Assembly: GCA_900314485.1 (NCBI GenBank)
Contig: OMVL01000033.1
Location: 1 to 37,882 of the forward strand
DNA from: an uncultured Eubacteriales bacterium
Lineage (GTDB): Bacteria > Bacillota > Clostridia > Oscillospirales > Oscillospiraceae
Reading direction: 5' to 3'
Length of the DNA stretch: 37,882 nt
Below, one piece after another: positions 24,711 through 32,761 of this stretch. Below the pieces are notes generated by a model, which was given only the letters and a program-made list of their open reading frames with translations, did no database searches and had not been told where the DNA came from. The translations under genes were made by a program, and so were the position numbers. How positions within the stretch are numbered: position 1 is the first letter of the stretch; each line of letters opens with the position of its first letter.

Positions 24711-25136
24711 ATGTTTGCCTATATTTGGCCCATTTTGCTGGTCGTCCTGTCCAACACAGTCTATCAGATCTGCGCCAAGTCGGTGCCGGAGGGAATACAC
24801 CCGCTGGCCTCGCTCACCGTGACCTACGCCGTTGGGGCTGTCGTCTCCGCCATTCTCTATTTCGCCCTCAACCGGGACGGCAATTTGCTGCGGGAGTACA
24901 GCCATCTGAATTGGGCGCCCTTTGCGCTGGGCCTGGTCATCGTCGGTCTTGAGGTGGGCTTTATCTACGCCTACAAGGCGGGCTGGCAGGTCAGCACCGC
25001 ATCTATTGTCCAGAGCGCCTTTCTCGCTGTCACCCTCATTGCGGTAGGGCTGCTGCTCTATCGGGAGGCCATCACAGTGAATAAGGTGATCGGTATCGTC
25101 ATCTGTCTCATCGGGCTGTTTTTTATCAACAAATAA
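24711..25136 (+). CDS. Half-size EamA/DMT membrane protein
   Basis: A 141-residue protein with four or five membrane helices, equivalent to one EamA repeat (AVGAVVSAILYFALNRDG and AGWQVSTASIVQSAFLAVTL are typical). Such single-repeat proteins are thought to act as dimers, like SMR transporters. AGGGGG lies seven bases before the ATG. It stands between the fabH terminator and the epimerase gene, on the same strand as both. The substrate is unknown. Confidence 0.75.
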   Translation: MFAYIWPILLVVLSNTVYQICAKSVPEGIHPLASLTVTYAVGAVVSAILYFALNRDGNLLREYSHLNWAPFALGLVIVGLEVGFIYAYKAGWQVSTASIVQSAFLAVTLIAVGLLLYREAITVNKVIGIVICLIGLFFINK

Positions 25137-25266
25137 TTCACATCTTTCCGCCCGGCTTTGCAATTGGGCCTTCTCTCCCGCCTGCCCTTGCATTTTCCTC
25201 ATCTCATGGCATGATTGGTTCATCGGCCCTTTTCTACCCGTTTTGACTGAAAGGATAGATGCTAAA

Positions 25267-26169
25267 ATGAGCAAGCTCTTGGTCACCGGCGGCACCCGGT
25301 TTGTCAGCCGTTATACGGCGGAATACTATGTACAAAAGGGACATGAGGTCTATGTCCTCAACCGCAACTCCCGGCCCCAGCCGGAGGGCGTGACCTTAAT
25401 TGAGGGAGACAGACGCCATCTGGGCGATCAGCTGAGGGGGCATCACTTTGACGCCGTGCTGGACATCACCGCCTATCAGAGGCAGGACATTACCGGCCTG
25501 CTGACCGGGCTGGACAGCTTTGATACCTATATCATGGTCTCCTCCAGCGCTGTCTACCCCGATACCGGCGTGCAGCCTTTTGCCGAGGACGCTCCGCTGG
25601 GTGAGAACAAATTCTGGGGCGGCTACGGTGTCGGCAAGCTGGAAGCGGAGCGGGAATTGCTCCGTCAGGTGCCCGGAGCCTATATCCTCCGTCCGCCCTA
25701 TCTCTACGGTCCCGGCAACAACGTCTACCGGGAGGCCTTTGTCTTCGACTGCGCCATGGCGGACCGCAAGTTCTATCTGCCCAAGGACGGCGATATGAAG
25801 CTGCAGTTCTTCCATGTGAGGGATCTGTGCCGATTTATGGATGTGATTTTGGAGCAGCAGCCCGACTGTCACATCTTCAACGTGGGCAACCGGGATTCGG
25901 TCTCTGTCCGGGACTGGGCTGGGCTGTGCTATGCCGCGGCAGGCAAGCAGGCAGAGTTTGTCCCGGTCTATGCCGACTGCGACCAGCGGAATTATTTCAG
26001 CTTTTATCCCTATGAGTACTATCTGGATGTAACGGAGCAATACAGGCTTATGGCGGAGGTCACTCCCCTATCAGAGGGGCTGAGGGAGTCCTGCCTCTGG
26101 TACGAGCAGCATCGGGATGAGGTGGGCAAGAAGCCCTATTTCTCCTATATTGACGAGCACTTTGTCTGA
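25267..26169 (+). CDS. NAD-dependent epimerase/dehydratase family protein
   Basis: A 300-residue extended short-chain dehydrogenase. The Rossmann motif is TGGTRFVS, with serine where most members have the last glycine. The catalytic region is seen as SSSAVYP followed by YGVGK (Tyr-x3-Lys), and RPPYLYGPGNN is the usual substrate-loop start. The ATG at 25267 is chosen because AAAGGA precedes it and the protein starts cleanly with MSKLLVTGG; an in-frame GTTTTG-region start at 25243 has no support. The nucleotide-sugar or other substrate is unknown. A 130-base gap separates it from the EamA gene. Confidence 0.85.
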   Translation: MSKLLVTGGTRFVSRYTAEYYVQKGHEVYVLNRNSRPQPEGVTLIEGDRRHLGDQLRGHHFDAVLDITAYQRQDITGLLTGLDSFDTYIMVSSSAVYPDTGVQPFAEDAPLGENKFWGGYGVGKLEAERELLRQVPGAYILRPPYLYGPGNNVYREAFVFDCAMADRKFYLPKDGDMKLQFFHVRDLCRFMDVILEQQPDCHIFNVGNRDSVSVRDWAGLCYAAAGKQAEFVPVYADCDQRNYFSFYPYEYYLDVTEQYRLMAEVTPLSEGLRESCLWYEQHRDEVGKKPYFSYIDEHFV

Positions 26170-26208
26170 TTGAGGGCACTACGGTGCCAAAACAGCCGGA
26201 GTAGTTGT

Positions 26209-26811
26209 TTAGATCTGTACGCCCAGTCCCCGCAGTGTGTCAGGGGCGAGCGCCGGAAATGGTATGATCGGCTGAGGGCGGTCCGGGTGAGTGCAGAGCA
26301 GTTTTTCCATCCACACCATGTCGTACCAGGTGCCGAACTTATAGCCGCACTTACGAAACCGGCCCACCAGGGTATAGCCCAGATGGTCATGGAACCGGAC
26401 GCTGTTTTGGGTCAGATACTCGTCCTCCACCTCCGGGTAGCCGATGCAGGCGTAGAGGTTGCAGATATGCTGTGCCCTGGAGATGTCCTCCAGCGCCTGA
26501 TAGAGCCGCCGGCCCAGTCCGGTTCTGCGCTGGGTGCGGTCCAGATAGATCGTGGTCTCCGCCGCCCAGTCATAGGCGGCTCTCCCCTTAAAGACTCCGG
26601 TATAGGCATAGCCCAGAATGTCCTCTCCCCGCTGAGCGACAATGTAGGGATACTTCTCCAGGGTGCGCCGGATGCGGGAGCGGAACTCCTCAACACTGGG
26701 CACTTCGTATTCGAAGGTGATGGCAGTCTCCTCCACATAGGGGGCGTAGATGGCCAAGAGCGCCGGGGCGTCCGCCGGAGTGGCCGGGCGAAGAATGATT
26801 TCGCTGTTCAT
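26209..26811 (-). CDS. GNAT family N-acetyltransferase (Pat/YncA-like)
   Basis: A 200-residue acetyl-CoA-dependent acetyltransferase. The N-terminal ILRPATPADAPALLAIY strand-helix and the acetyl-CoA loop (QRRTGLGRRLY) are clear, and ITFEYEVPSVEEF is typical of the phosphinothricin/methionine sulfone acetyltransferase group. The start at 26811 gives MNSEIILRP; an upstream ATG at 26892 overlaps the GyrI-like gene too deeply. It is the last gene of the WYL-TfoX-GyrI-GNAT run. The substrate is uncertain. Confidence 0.82.
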   Translation of the reverse strand: MNSEIILRPATPADAPALLAIYAPYVEETAITFEYEVPSVEEFRSRIRRTLEKYPYIVAQRGEDILGYAYTGVFKGRAAYDWAAETTIYLDRTQRRTGLGRRLYQALEDISRAQHICNLYACIGYPEVEDEYLTQNSVRFHDHLGYTLVGRFRKCGYKFGTWYDMVWMEKLLCTHPDRPQPIIPFPALAPDTLRGLGVQI

Positions 26812-26855
26812 ATCCGTCTGATCTCTCCAATCGTTCCAATTCTTCCGGTATACTA

Positions 26856-27485
26856 TCACTTTGCGATCGGGTGCCGAATCACCGTTCTCCACTTCTCCTG
26901 CGGAACCTTACGGGCATCGGAGAGGTAAATTTCATGGTGGCGGCGGGTCTCTGACAGGTCGTTGCAATAGCCTTGCTCCCCAATGTATGCATCCATCAGC
27001 GCCACCGAGGCAGGCTCGTCATCAAATGCGCCCACATGGAGCATCTGAACGCACAGACCCTCGTCCACCGTGAGGAACTCCGCCCCGGAGCAGTCTATTT
27101 TCTTCTTGCGGCCGGCCTCCTCTACCGCCCAATTGAACTCCGCTTCCGTCACAAAGTCCGGCAGGCGGATGGCGGAGATCCAGCTGAATTTGGACTTGTC
27201 TCCATAATCAAAGCCCGTCTCGCCCTCCTGCCACCAGAAGCCCTCCAGAGGCGGCACAACAAAGTCATAATAGCCCTCCATGCGGTGGCTGCCCATCTTG
27301 CTCATCTTAATGGTGTAGGCAACAGCGTAGAGGACGCCCACGGCCTGCTTGTAGGCTCCCCCCTCCTCGTTGGGGTCGCCCTTGCCCCGAACGGCGACAT
27401 AGTTCATGGCGGGGACGGTAACGATCTCCGGCCTGTTTTTCGGGAGGTAGAACTCCTTATACTCTTTCTTGAAATCAAATGCCAC
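26856..27485 (-). CDS. GyrI-like small-molecule-binding protein
   Basis: A 209-residue protein of the GyrI-like/SRPBCC effector-binding type. The N terminus (FDFKKEYKEFYLPKNRPEIV) and the centre (GYYDFVVPPLEGFWW) are characteristic of the stand-alone family found in Firmicutes. These proteins bind hydrophobic small molecules and some hydrolyse cyclopropanoid toxins. No DNA-binding domain is attached. It starts six bases after the TfoX-like gene, so they are probably co-expressed with the WYL regulator upstream. Confidence 0.85.
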   Translation of the reverse strand: MAFDFKKEYKEFYLPKNRPEIVTVPAMNYVAVRGKGDPNEEGGAYKQAVGVLYAVAYTIKMSKMGSHRMEGYYDFVVPPLEGFWWQEGETGFDYGDKSKFSWISAIRLPDFVTEAEFNWAVEEAGRKKKIDCSGAEFLTVDEGLCVQMLHVGAFDDEPASVALMDAYIGEQGYCNDLSETRRHHEIYLSDARKVPQEKWRTVIRHPIAK

Positions 27486-27491
27486 GGTGTC

Positions 27492-27815
27492 TCATCCCTT
27501 CCGCTTTTTCGGCTTGCGCTCCGGCAGTTCGTCAAACATGTCAGCCACCATCTGCTGTAACTTCTCCCGATCCTCCAGAATCGTCACCGGAAGCATCTCC
27601 TTCGCTCCTTCATAGGGAACCTCCGGGACGCTGTCCGGCATGGCTCTCCTGCCGGGCTCGGTGATTTTGACCAGAAAGCGTCCGCCTCCGTAGATGCCGC
27701 CGAAGATGCGCCCCCGGTAGTAGAAGACGTAGCCGCCCATCATGGGGATGCAGCGGACTTCTCCAAGATCGGAGAGCTGATCGAGAATGTATTCCGCAAA
27801 TTCTTTATAGGCCAC
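27492..27815 (-). CDS. TfoX/Sxy N-terminal domain protein
   Basis: A 107-residue single-domain protein. The pattern VRCIPMMGGYVFYYRGRIFG is the TfoX N-terminal signature, and the C terminus is a basic KPKKRKG tail. It lacks the C-terminal helical domain of the E. coli competence regulator Sxy, so a role in competence should not be assumed. It lies between the WYL regulator and the GyrI-like gene. Confidence 0.82.
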   Translation of the reverse strand: MAYKEFAEYILDQLSDLGEVRCIPMMGGYVFYYRGRIFGGIYGGGRFLVKITEPGRRAMPDSVPEVPYEGAKEMLPVTILEDREKLQQMVADMFDELPERKPKKRKG

Positions 27816-27878
27816 TCGTCTTCACCTCCCTGTTTCCTGATAGGACAATGATAACGCATCAAACACGACAGCTGTATG

Positions 27879-28787
27879 TCATGTTCGTTCATACGTTTTT
27901 CCCAACGTCTCCCCGATTTGCCGCAGCTCGTCTCTCAGATCCACCGGCTCCAGCAGCTCCGCCTCCCCTTGAAAGGAGAGGATCCATGTCAGGATCTGGT
28001 CACGATCTGTAAAGCCAAAGGAAAAAAGGCACCTGCCGTCCGGCTGCTCCACGTAGCACCCTGCCCCGTATTCCTCGATCAGTCTCCACTTATATTTCCC
28101 GGAAATGATCGCTTTCACCTGAACGTTTGCGGGAAAGACCCGCTCGGTCCGCAGATTGGGGTAGGCGGCCCGGCGCTTCTCAAACATCTCTCCGGCGGCA
28201 AGTTCGGTCATGCGGTTTAGCTTAAAGAGGCGAAAGTCCTCCTTCCCCCGGCACCAGCCCCAGACGTACCAGCTGGCCCACTGAAACACCAGGTAGTAGG
28301 GCTCCACAGTGCGGTCGCTCTCGCCCCTCGGCGCATAGTAGTGGAATCGGATGGTCTTTCCCTGCTCAATGGCGCTGTGGATCAGCTCGATCTTCTCCGC
28401 CAGAGACGCCTTATACCAGGAGGCAAGGTCGATCAGGATGTGATTGTCTCCCGCCAGAACGGAGGAAGTACCTGCTGACATCTTCTCCATCAACTGGGCA
28501 TATCGGTTGGTGCCGCTGACGCTGTCCAGGCTTCTCAGCCCGGCAAGAATGGCCTGCATATCCGAAGAGGTAAGCAGGGTACGGTCAATGCGATAGCCCT
28601 CCATAACGGAGATGCCGCCCCCTGCTCCCTGGGTCGTGGCAATGGGAATACCTGCCTTGCAGAGGGCCTCCAGATCCCGCTGGATCGTGCGGCGGGACAC
28701 TTCAAATGTTTCGGCCAGATAGGGCGCCGTCACCCTGTCCTGCTGCAGCAGGATAGACAGAATACCGATCAGACGGTCAATTTTCAT
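27879..28787 (-). CDS. HTH-11/WYL-domain transcriptional regulator (YafY-like)
   Basis: A 302-residue regulator with an N-terminal winged helix (residues 1-60, VSRRTIQRDLEALCKAGIPI) and a WYL domain (about 140-215, SWYVWGWC...FRLFKLNRM), followed by a C-terminal extension. WYL domains sense ligands, often nucleic acid-related. The ATG at 28787 is decided by AAGGAGG six bases upstream; longer in-frame starts lack such a site. It heads an operon with TfoX-like, GyrI-like and GNAT genes, and a palindrome lies in its promoter region. Confidence 0.9.
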   Translation of the reverse strand: MKIDRLIGILSILLQQDRVTAPYLAETFEVSRRTIQRDLEALCKAGIPIATTQGAGGGISVMEGYRIDRTLLTSSDMQAILAGLRSLDSVSGTNRYAQLMEKMSAGTSSVLAGDNHILIDLASWYKASLAEKIELIHSAIEQGKTIRFHYYAPRGESDRTVEPYYLVFQWASWYVWGWCRGKEDFRLFKLNRMTELAAGEMFEKRRAAYPNLRTERVFPANVQVKAIISGKYKWRLIEEYGAGCYVEQPDGRCLFSFGFTDRDQILTWILSFQGEAELLEPVDLRDELRQIGETLGKTYERT

Positions 28788-28848
28788 TTGCTGCCTCCTT
28801 CCCATCCATTTGAATACAAACACGGCATTGATCTATTATAATGATACA

Positions 28849-28866
28849 TCAAGCCTTAAGGTTTGA
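28849..28866. promoter_or_regulatory. Near-perfect 18-bp palindrome upstream of the WYL operon
   Basis: TCAAGCCTT faces AAGGTTTGA with a single mismatch. It lies about nine bases upstream of a TATAAT box (28840-28835 in the minus direction), so it overlaps the -35 region. A likely binding site, perhaps for the WYL protein itself. Confidence 0.5.
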
Positions 28867-28876
28867 AAGCGCGCCA

Positions 28877-28905
28877 ATCCCCCGGAACCTATGGCTCCGG
28901 GGGAT
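28877..28905 (-). terminator. Hairpin after hpf
   Basis: A 10-bp perfect stem (ATCCCCCGGA and complement) 19 bases beyond the hpf stop. The tail in the minus direction (TGGCGCGC) is not T-rich, so termination is uncertain. Confidence 0.5.
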
Positions 28906-28923
28906 GATTTATGCACTGGTGAG

Positions 28924-29469
28924 TTATCCCTCATCCATAATGAGACCGTAATCGCCATCCTCGCGGGCATAGACCACAGCGAACAGACCGTCATCATCGG
29001 CGTTGCGGAAGGCGAAAAAGCTGTGCCCGAGCAAATTCATCTGCATGATCGCCTCTTCCACGCTCATGGGCTTGAGGGTAAACCGCTTGGAGCGGACAAC
29101 CTGAATCTTTTCCTCCGGCACCTCCGGGACCTTCTCAGGCTCACCGACGGACAGATCCGGGACAAAGGCATCCTTCTTCAGCTGTTTGGCCAGCCTTGTC
29201 TTATTCTTACGGATCTGGCCCTCAATGGTGTTGACCGAAGCGTCAATGGCGGAATACATCGAATCGGAATAGGACTCGGCACGGAAAATAGAAGCCTTGG
29301 TACGGACAGTAACCTCCACTTTCACCTGGTTCCGTTTCTTTTCCTGGAACCGTACAAGAGCCTCGGCGTCCTCGTGAAAGTACCGATCCAACTTGCCGAC
29401 CTTTTTCTCGGCGTAGTCTAAGACTTTTTTGGGCTGAGGGGCTTTTCTGTCGATCAACGTGAACTTCAT
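28924..29469 (-). CDS. hpf: Ribosome hibernation promoting factor, long form
   Basis: A 181-residue protein that dimerises 70S ribosomes into inactive 100S particles. The N-terminal S30AE domain (about 1-100) contains EDAEALVRFQEKKRNQVKVE, and the C-terminal dimerisation domain (about 120-181) contains MSVEEAIMQMNLLGHSFFAF and VYAREDGDYGLI. The ATG at 29469 is chosen because AGGAGCT lies seven bases upstream. It is monocistronic, with an extended -10 promoter. Many Gram-positive bacteria carry this long form instead of separate Hpf and RMF. Confidence 0.95.
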   Translation of the reverse strand: MKFTLIDRKAPQPKKVLDYAEKKVGKLDRYFHEDAEALVRFQEKKRNQVKVEVTVRTKASIFRAESYSDSMYSAIDASVNTIEGQIRKNKTRLAKQLKKDAFVPDLSVGEPEKVPEVPEEKIQVVRSKRFTLKPMSVEEAIMQMNLLGHSFFAFRNADDDGLFAVVYAREDGDYGLIMDEG

Positions 29470-29520
29470 GTAATTCAGCTCCTTCCTGGGTACCGGAAAG
29501 TTTTCCCTTTCCATGCCCCT

Positions 29521-29529
29521 ATTATAGCA
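29521..29529 (-). promoter_or_regulatory. Extended -10 promoter of hpf
   Basis: In the minus direction TGCTATAAT, a full extended -10 element, 52 bases before the hpf ATG. No good -35 box is seen at 17 bases, which fits an extended -10 promoter. Confidence 0.65.
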
Positions 29530-29593
29530 CATTCGCCCAAAATAGAAAGCACTAATCCTAAAGTTTTTGTAAATATTTTGTGTCGGAGCAGAC

Positions 29594-30417
29594 TCACAGC
29601 ACTGCCGAGGCGTGGCGGGTGACATGGCAGTTGATGTTCACAGCGCAGGGCAGCCCGGCGATGTGGGTGGGGCTTGCCAAAATGCTCACCTTCAGCGCCG
29701 TCACCCGGCCGCCCAGGCCCTGGGGACCGATGCCCAGCTTGTTGACCTTCTTCAAAATGCTGTGCTCCATCTCGGCGTAGTAGGGGTCCGTATTGTCCTC
29801 GTCCAGGGGCCGAAGCAGGGCACGCTTTGCCAGAATGGCGGAGTATTCAAAGTCGCCGCCCAGGCCTACACCCACCACAATGGGGGGACAGGGGTTGGAG
29901 CCCGCCCGAGAGACCGCCTGCACGATATTCTCCTCCACCTGCTCCCGGGTGTAAGACTTGCCATATTCTCGCTGCCGAAGCCCTTGGGGGCCACGGTAAT
30001 GGTCAGCCTGTCCCCCTCCACAAGACGGAGGTGAAGGACGGCGGGGGTATTGTTATTGGTATTCACCCGGCGGAGGGGGTCTTTTACAATACTGCACCGA
30101 AGATAGCCCTCGGTATAGCCCTTGGCCACCCCTTCGTTGACGGCGTCGGACAGCAGTCCTCCGGTAATATGGGCATCCTGACCCAGGTCGCAGAAAACCA
30201 CCGCCATGCCGGTGTCCTGACAGATGGGCAGGTGCTTTTCATCGGCAAAGGTAAAATTCTCCACCAGATCCCCCAAAATGGACTGGCCCACCGGGGACGT
30301 CTCCTCTCCCCTCGCCTGCTCAATGGCGCAGCGCACATCCTTGGGCAAAATGCAGTTGGCCCGGATGCACAGGTCCCGGACGGTCTGCACGATCTGTTCG
30401 TAAGCAATTTCTCTCAT
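29594..30417 (-). pseudogene. Fumarate hydratase/L-tartrate dehydratase alpha subunit, frameshifted
   Basis: Two frames encode the class I fumarase/TtdA alpha subunit, an iron-sulfur lyase. The first (from 30417) has LPICQDTGMAVVF with the first cluster cysteine and VNTNNNTPAVLHLRLVEGD, reaching APKGFGSENM before the frame is lost near 29940. The second resumes as REQVEENIVQAVSRAGSNPCPPI (listed here in parts: REQVEENIV, then AGSNPCPP) and runs to the normal C terminus NINCHVTRHASAVL. The frames differ by a net loss of 3n+1 bases, with some residues apparently absent. The usual beta-subunit gene does not follow; hpf's promoter region comes next. It starts 12 bases after hisJ with a good GAGGAGG. 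Probably non-functional, unless the sequence is in error. Confidence 0.8.
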
Positions 30418-30429
30418 GGTCGTTCCTCC

Positions 30430-31236
30430 TCAGAGTTTCGTCGGACAGGGCCTGCGGCCCCGGAAAACGGTGACATAGCGGTAGCCCTTGGACTTCAGCA
30501 GGTCATATGCCTGCTCCAGTCCAACGCCTACGTCCTCTACCCGGTGGGCGTCACAACCCACCGTTACCAGTTCGCCCCCCAGGTCGGCATAGCGCTCCAA
30601 GAGCCAGCCATATTCCGGCATGATACGCCAGCTTTTCCCGGAGTTGACCTCCAGCGCCTTGCCGTTTTGTATCAGCTTGCGGAGTATTTCCACGATCCGC
30701 TCCTCATACCGTCCCAGCGTAACCGGTTGTCCGTCCCGACCCGACATATAGCGCAGGGGATAGGGCAGGTGGGCCAAAGAATCGAAGTTGCCCCACTGCA
30801 CCAGCTGCTCCTCCTGGTCAAAATAGTCGTCCAGATAGGCGTAGCAGCGTTCTGGACTCTCAAAGTTTACATAATAGTAGTCCTGCCAGCCCATAGCCTT
30901 GGAGGCGTTGTGGATAGAGCCGAGCACAAAATCCAGTCCCGGCTCGGTCAGCGCAGCGGCCGCTGCGGAAAAGTCGGCGGGGGCGTTGCCCAGCTCCAAG
31001 CCGTACAGCAACTCGGCAGAGCCGCCCAGAGCGGCCTTTGCCTCGGCGTGTTCCCGACGGGCAGGCGTCCAGTCGTAGACCGGGACAAATTCGTTTTTCT
31101 CGTTTACCACGTCGTAGTGGTCGGTAAAGCAGATTGTCCGGATGCCCCGGTCTCTGGCGGCAAGGGCCATCTCTCTGCGGCTGTTGTGTCCGTCAAAGGA
31201 GACGGTGGAGTGAAGGTGGAGGTCGGCTGGCAGCAT
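30430..31236 (-). CDS. PHP-domain histidinol-phosphatase family protein (HisJ-like)
   Basis: A 268-residue metallophosphatase of the PHP family. Metal ligands are visible as DLHLHST near the N terminus, FTDHYD, a Glu in GLELG, GSIHN, and the C-terminal VGCDAHR. The family includes HisK/HisJ of histidine synthesis, but many PHP paralogues act on other phosphates. No other his gene is present, so the role in histidine synthesis is likely but not certain. It has its own promoter, divergent from the AbrB-like gene, and precedes the broken fumarase gene. Confidence 0.82.
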   Translation of the reverse strand: MLPADLHLHSTVSFDGHNSRREMALAARDRGIRTICFTDHYDVVNEKNEFVPVYDWTPARREHAEAKAALGGSAELLYGLELGNAPADFSAAAAALTEPGLDFVLGSIHNASKAMGWQDYYYVNFESPERCYAYLDDYFDQEEQLVQWGNFDSLAHLPYPLRYMSGRDGQPVTLGRYEERIVEILRKLIQNGKALEVNSGKSWRIMPEYGWLLERYADLGGELVTVGCDAHRVEDVGVGLEQAYDLLKSKGYRYVTVFRGRRPCPTKL

Positions 31237-31268
31237 GAAATCACCTGTTCTTGCAAAATTCTCCTTCT

Positions 31269-31297
31269 ATTGTAATGCGTAGGGGACTAAGCCGCAA
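31269..31297 (-). promoter_or_regulatory. Promoter of the hisJ-like gene
   Basis: In the minus direction TTGCGG (31297-31292), a 17-base spacer and TACAAT (31274-31269), about 33 bases before the ATG. Confidence 0.7.
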
Positions 31298-31310
31298 GAA
31301 AAATTTTTCT
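31297..31310. promoter_or_regulatory. 14-bp AT-rich palindrome between divergent promoters
   Basis: AGAAAAATTTTTCT is a perfect palindrome. It lies between the -35 boxes of the hisJ-like and AbrB-like promoters and touches the former, as expected of a shared operator. Confidence 0.5.
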
Positions 31311-31316
31311 ACCCCC

Positions 31317-31345
31317 TTGACAGGTGTAAGTCAAATTAGTATAAT
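31317..31345 (+). promoter_or_regulatory. Consensus promoter of the AbrB-acyltransferase operon
   Basis: TTGACA (31317-31322), 17 bases, TATAAT (31340-31345): an exact sigma-A consensus, 52 bases before the ATG. TTGAC also pairs with a GTCAA at 31328-31332 inside the spacer. Confidence 0.9.
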
Positions 31346-31397
31346 CAGTCATACAAATCATACCAAACTCACTATTCACACCAAAGGAGGTATTCCC

Positions 31398-31613
31398 ATG
31401 GGCGCACCCAAAGGAAAGTACGCATGGACGGCGACCGTCGGCGAAAAGGGCCAGATCGTCATTCCCAAGCAGGCGAGAGAGCTGTTTGACATCAAACCGG
31501 GAGACACGATCATTATTCTCGGAGATCAGAAAAAGGGGATTGCCATTCCGCCCAAATCCGCATTCACTGAGTTCATGTCCAGAATTCTGGACGATGAGGA
31601 GGAAGAAAAATGA
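31398..31613 (+). CDS. AbrB/SpoVT-family transition-state-type regulator
   Basis: A 71-residue protein with one swapped-hairpin AbrB domain (ATVGEKGQIVIPKQARELFD followed by IKPGDTIIILGD). Such proteins dimerise and bind AT-rich, bent DNA. The C-terminal tail is acidic (DDEEEE). The ATG at 31398 has a perfect AAAGGAGG seven bases upstream. Its stop overlaps the acyltransferase start by ATGA. With an exact-consensus promoter and an adjacent palindrome, strong expression held in check by autorepression is plausible (inference). Confidence 0.9.
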   Translation: MGAPKGKYAWTATVGEKGQIVIPKQARELFDIKPGDTIIILGDQKKGIAIPPKSAFTEFMSRILDDEEEEK

Positions 31614-32695
31614 GAAAACCCTATCTGGACAACATCCGCTGGGGCACTGTGCTGCTGGTACTGGTCTATCACGTACTCTATGTATTCAACGCCTCCGGCG
31701 TTCTGGGCGGCATCGGCGGATTTTACGACGTCCAGTATCAGGATGCCCCGCTGTATTTTGTCTACCCCTGGTTCATGGTGCTGCTCTTTGTCGTGGCGGG
31801 CATCAGCTCCCGCTATGCACTGGAAAAGCAGCCCCACAAGGAGTTCATCAGCGCCCGCACCCGCAAGCTGCTGGTGCCCTCCACCCTCGGGCTTTTGGTG
31901 TTCCAATGGATCACAGGCTATTTCAATATGGCTGCCAGCGGCGCCTTTGCGTATATGGGCGCTGTCCCCGGCCCCATTCTGTATCTCATTATGGCGGTTT
32001 CCGGTATCGGGCCGCTGTGGTTCATCCAAATGCTGTGGCTGTTCTCCCTGCTACTGGTGCTGCTGCGGAAGATCGACAAGAATGACAAGTTCTATGATAT
32101 GTGCGGCAAAGCCTTCGGCGACAAGTGGGGCATTCTTCCCCTCCTGCTCCTCGCTCTGTTCATCTGGGGTGCCGCTCAGATTGGCAACGTCCCGGTCATC
32201 ACGACCTACCGCTTCGGCATCTACGGCATCGCCTATCTGCTGGGCTATTTCGTTCTCTCCCATGAGCACGTGCAGGAGACGTTGGAAAAATTTGCGCTTC
32301 CCCTCGGCATTGCTGCCGTCATTCTCGGTGTTGCGTATGTCATCTGCTACTTCGGGCAGAACTACACCGACGCTCCCATCTTACAGAACTTCTTCACCAA
32401 CAGCTATCTCTGGGTAGCAGTCCTTGGCATTCTGGGCTGCGGCAAAAAATGTCTGAATGGGACCTCCAAGTTCTCCCAGTACATGACAAAGGCCAGCTTT
32501 GGCATCTACGTTACCCACTATCTGCCCCTCATTGCCGCCGCTTATCTGCTCAAGACCTACACCACCCTCCCTGCCCTTGTGATCTATCTCATTACGGCAG
32601 TTTGCACCTTCGGCGGCTCTGTCTTGCTCTATGAGGTCATTCGGCGGATTCCCGTGCTGCGCTGGTGCGTGCTGGGCATCAAAAAGAAGAAATGA
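31610..32695 (+). CDS. Acyltransferase-3 family membrane protein
   Basis: A 361-residue protein with about ten membrane helices. The N-terminal YLDNIRWGTVLLVLVYHVLY is the Acyl_transf_3 signature with its conserved Arg and His, and PLWFIQMLWLFSLLL is the usual mid-domain block. The family transfers acyl groups to sugars or envelope polymers. The acceptor is unknown. It is translationally coupled to the AbrB-like regulator, suggesting a growth-phase-controlled envelope modification. Confidence 0.85.
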   Translation: MRKPYLDNIRWGTVLLVLVYHVLYVFNASGVLGGIGGFYDVQYQDAPLYFVYPWFMVLLFVVAGISSRYALEKQPHKEFISARTRKLLVPSTLGLLVFQWITGYFNMAASGAFAYMGAVPGPILYLIMAVSGIGPLWFIQMLWLFSLLLVLLRKIDKNDKFYDMCGKAFGDKWGILPLLLLALFIWGAAQIGNVPVITTYRFGIYGIAYLLGYFVLSHEHVQETLEKFALPLGIAAVILGVAYVICYFGQNYTDAPILQNFFTNSYLWVAVLGILGCGKKCLNGTSKFSQYMTKASFGIYVTHYLPLIAAAYLLKTYTTLPALVIYLITAVCTFGGSVLLYEVIRRIPVLRWCVLGIKKKK

Positions 32696-32701
32696 CCCAC
32701 C

Positions 32702-32730
32702 TTGCGCTCCGGCGGGGGACGTGGTAAGAT
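32702..32730 (+). promoter_or_regulatory. thyX promoter
   Basis: TTGCGC (32702-32707), 17 bases, TAAGAT (32725-32730), about 31 bases before the ATG and directly after the acyltransferase stop. Confidence 0.65.
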
Positions 32731-32761
32731 AAGATCAGAATTTGTCAGGAGGCTTGCCGCT

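Noticed and set aside
25267..25330. Serine in place of the last glycine of the epimerase Rossmann motif (TGGTRFVS)
   Set aside because: I recall this variant as normal in one clostridial subgroup of the family, so it is not taken as a sign of inactivation.
29827..31275. A 482-codon plus-strand frame
   Set aside because: Antisense to the hisJ-like and fumarase alpha genes; no motif or ribosome binding site.
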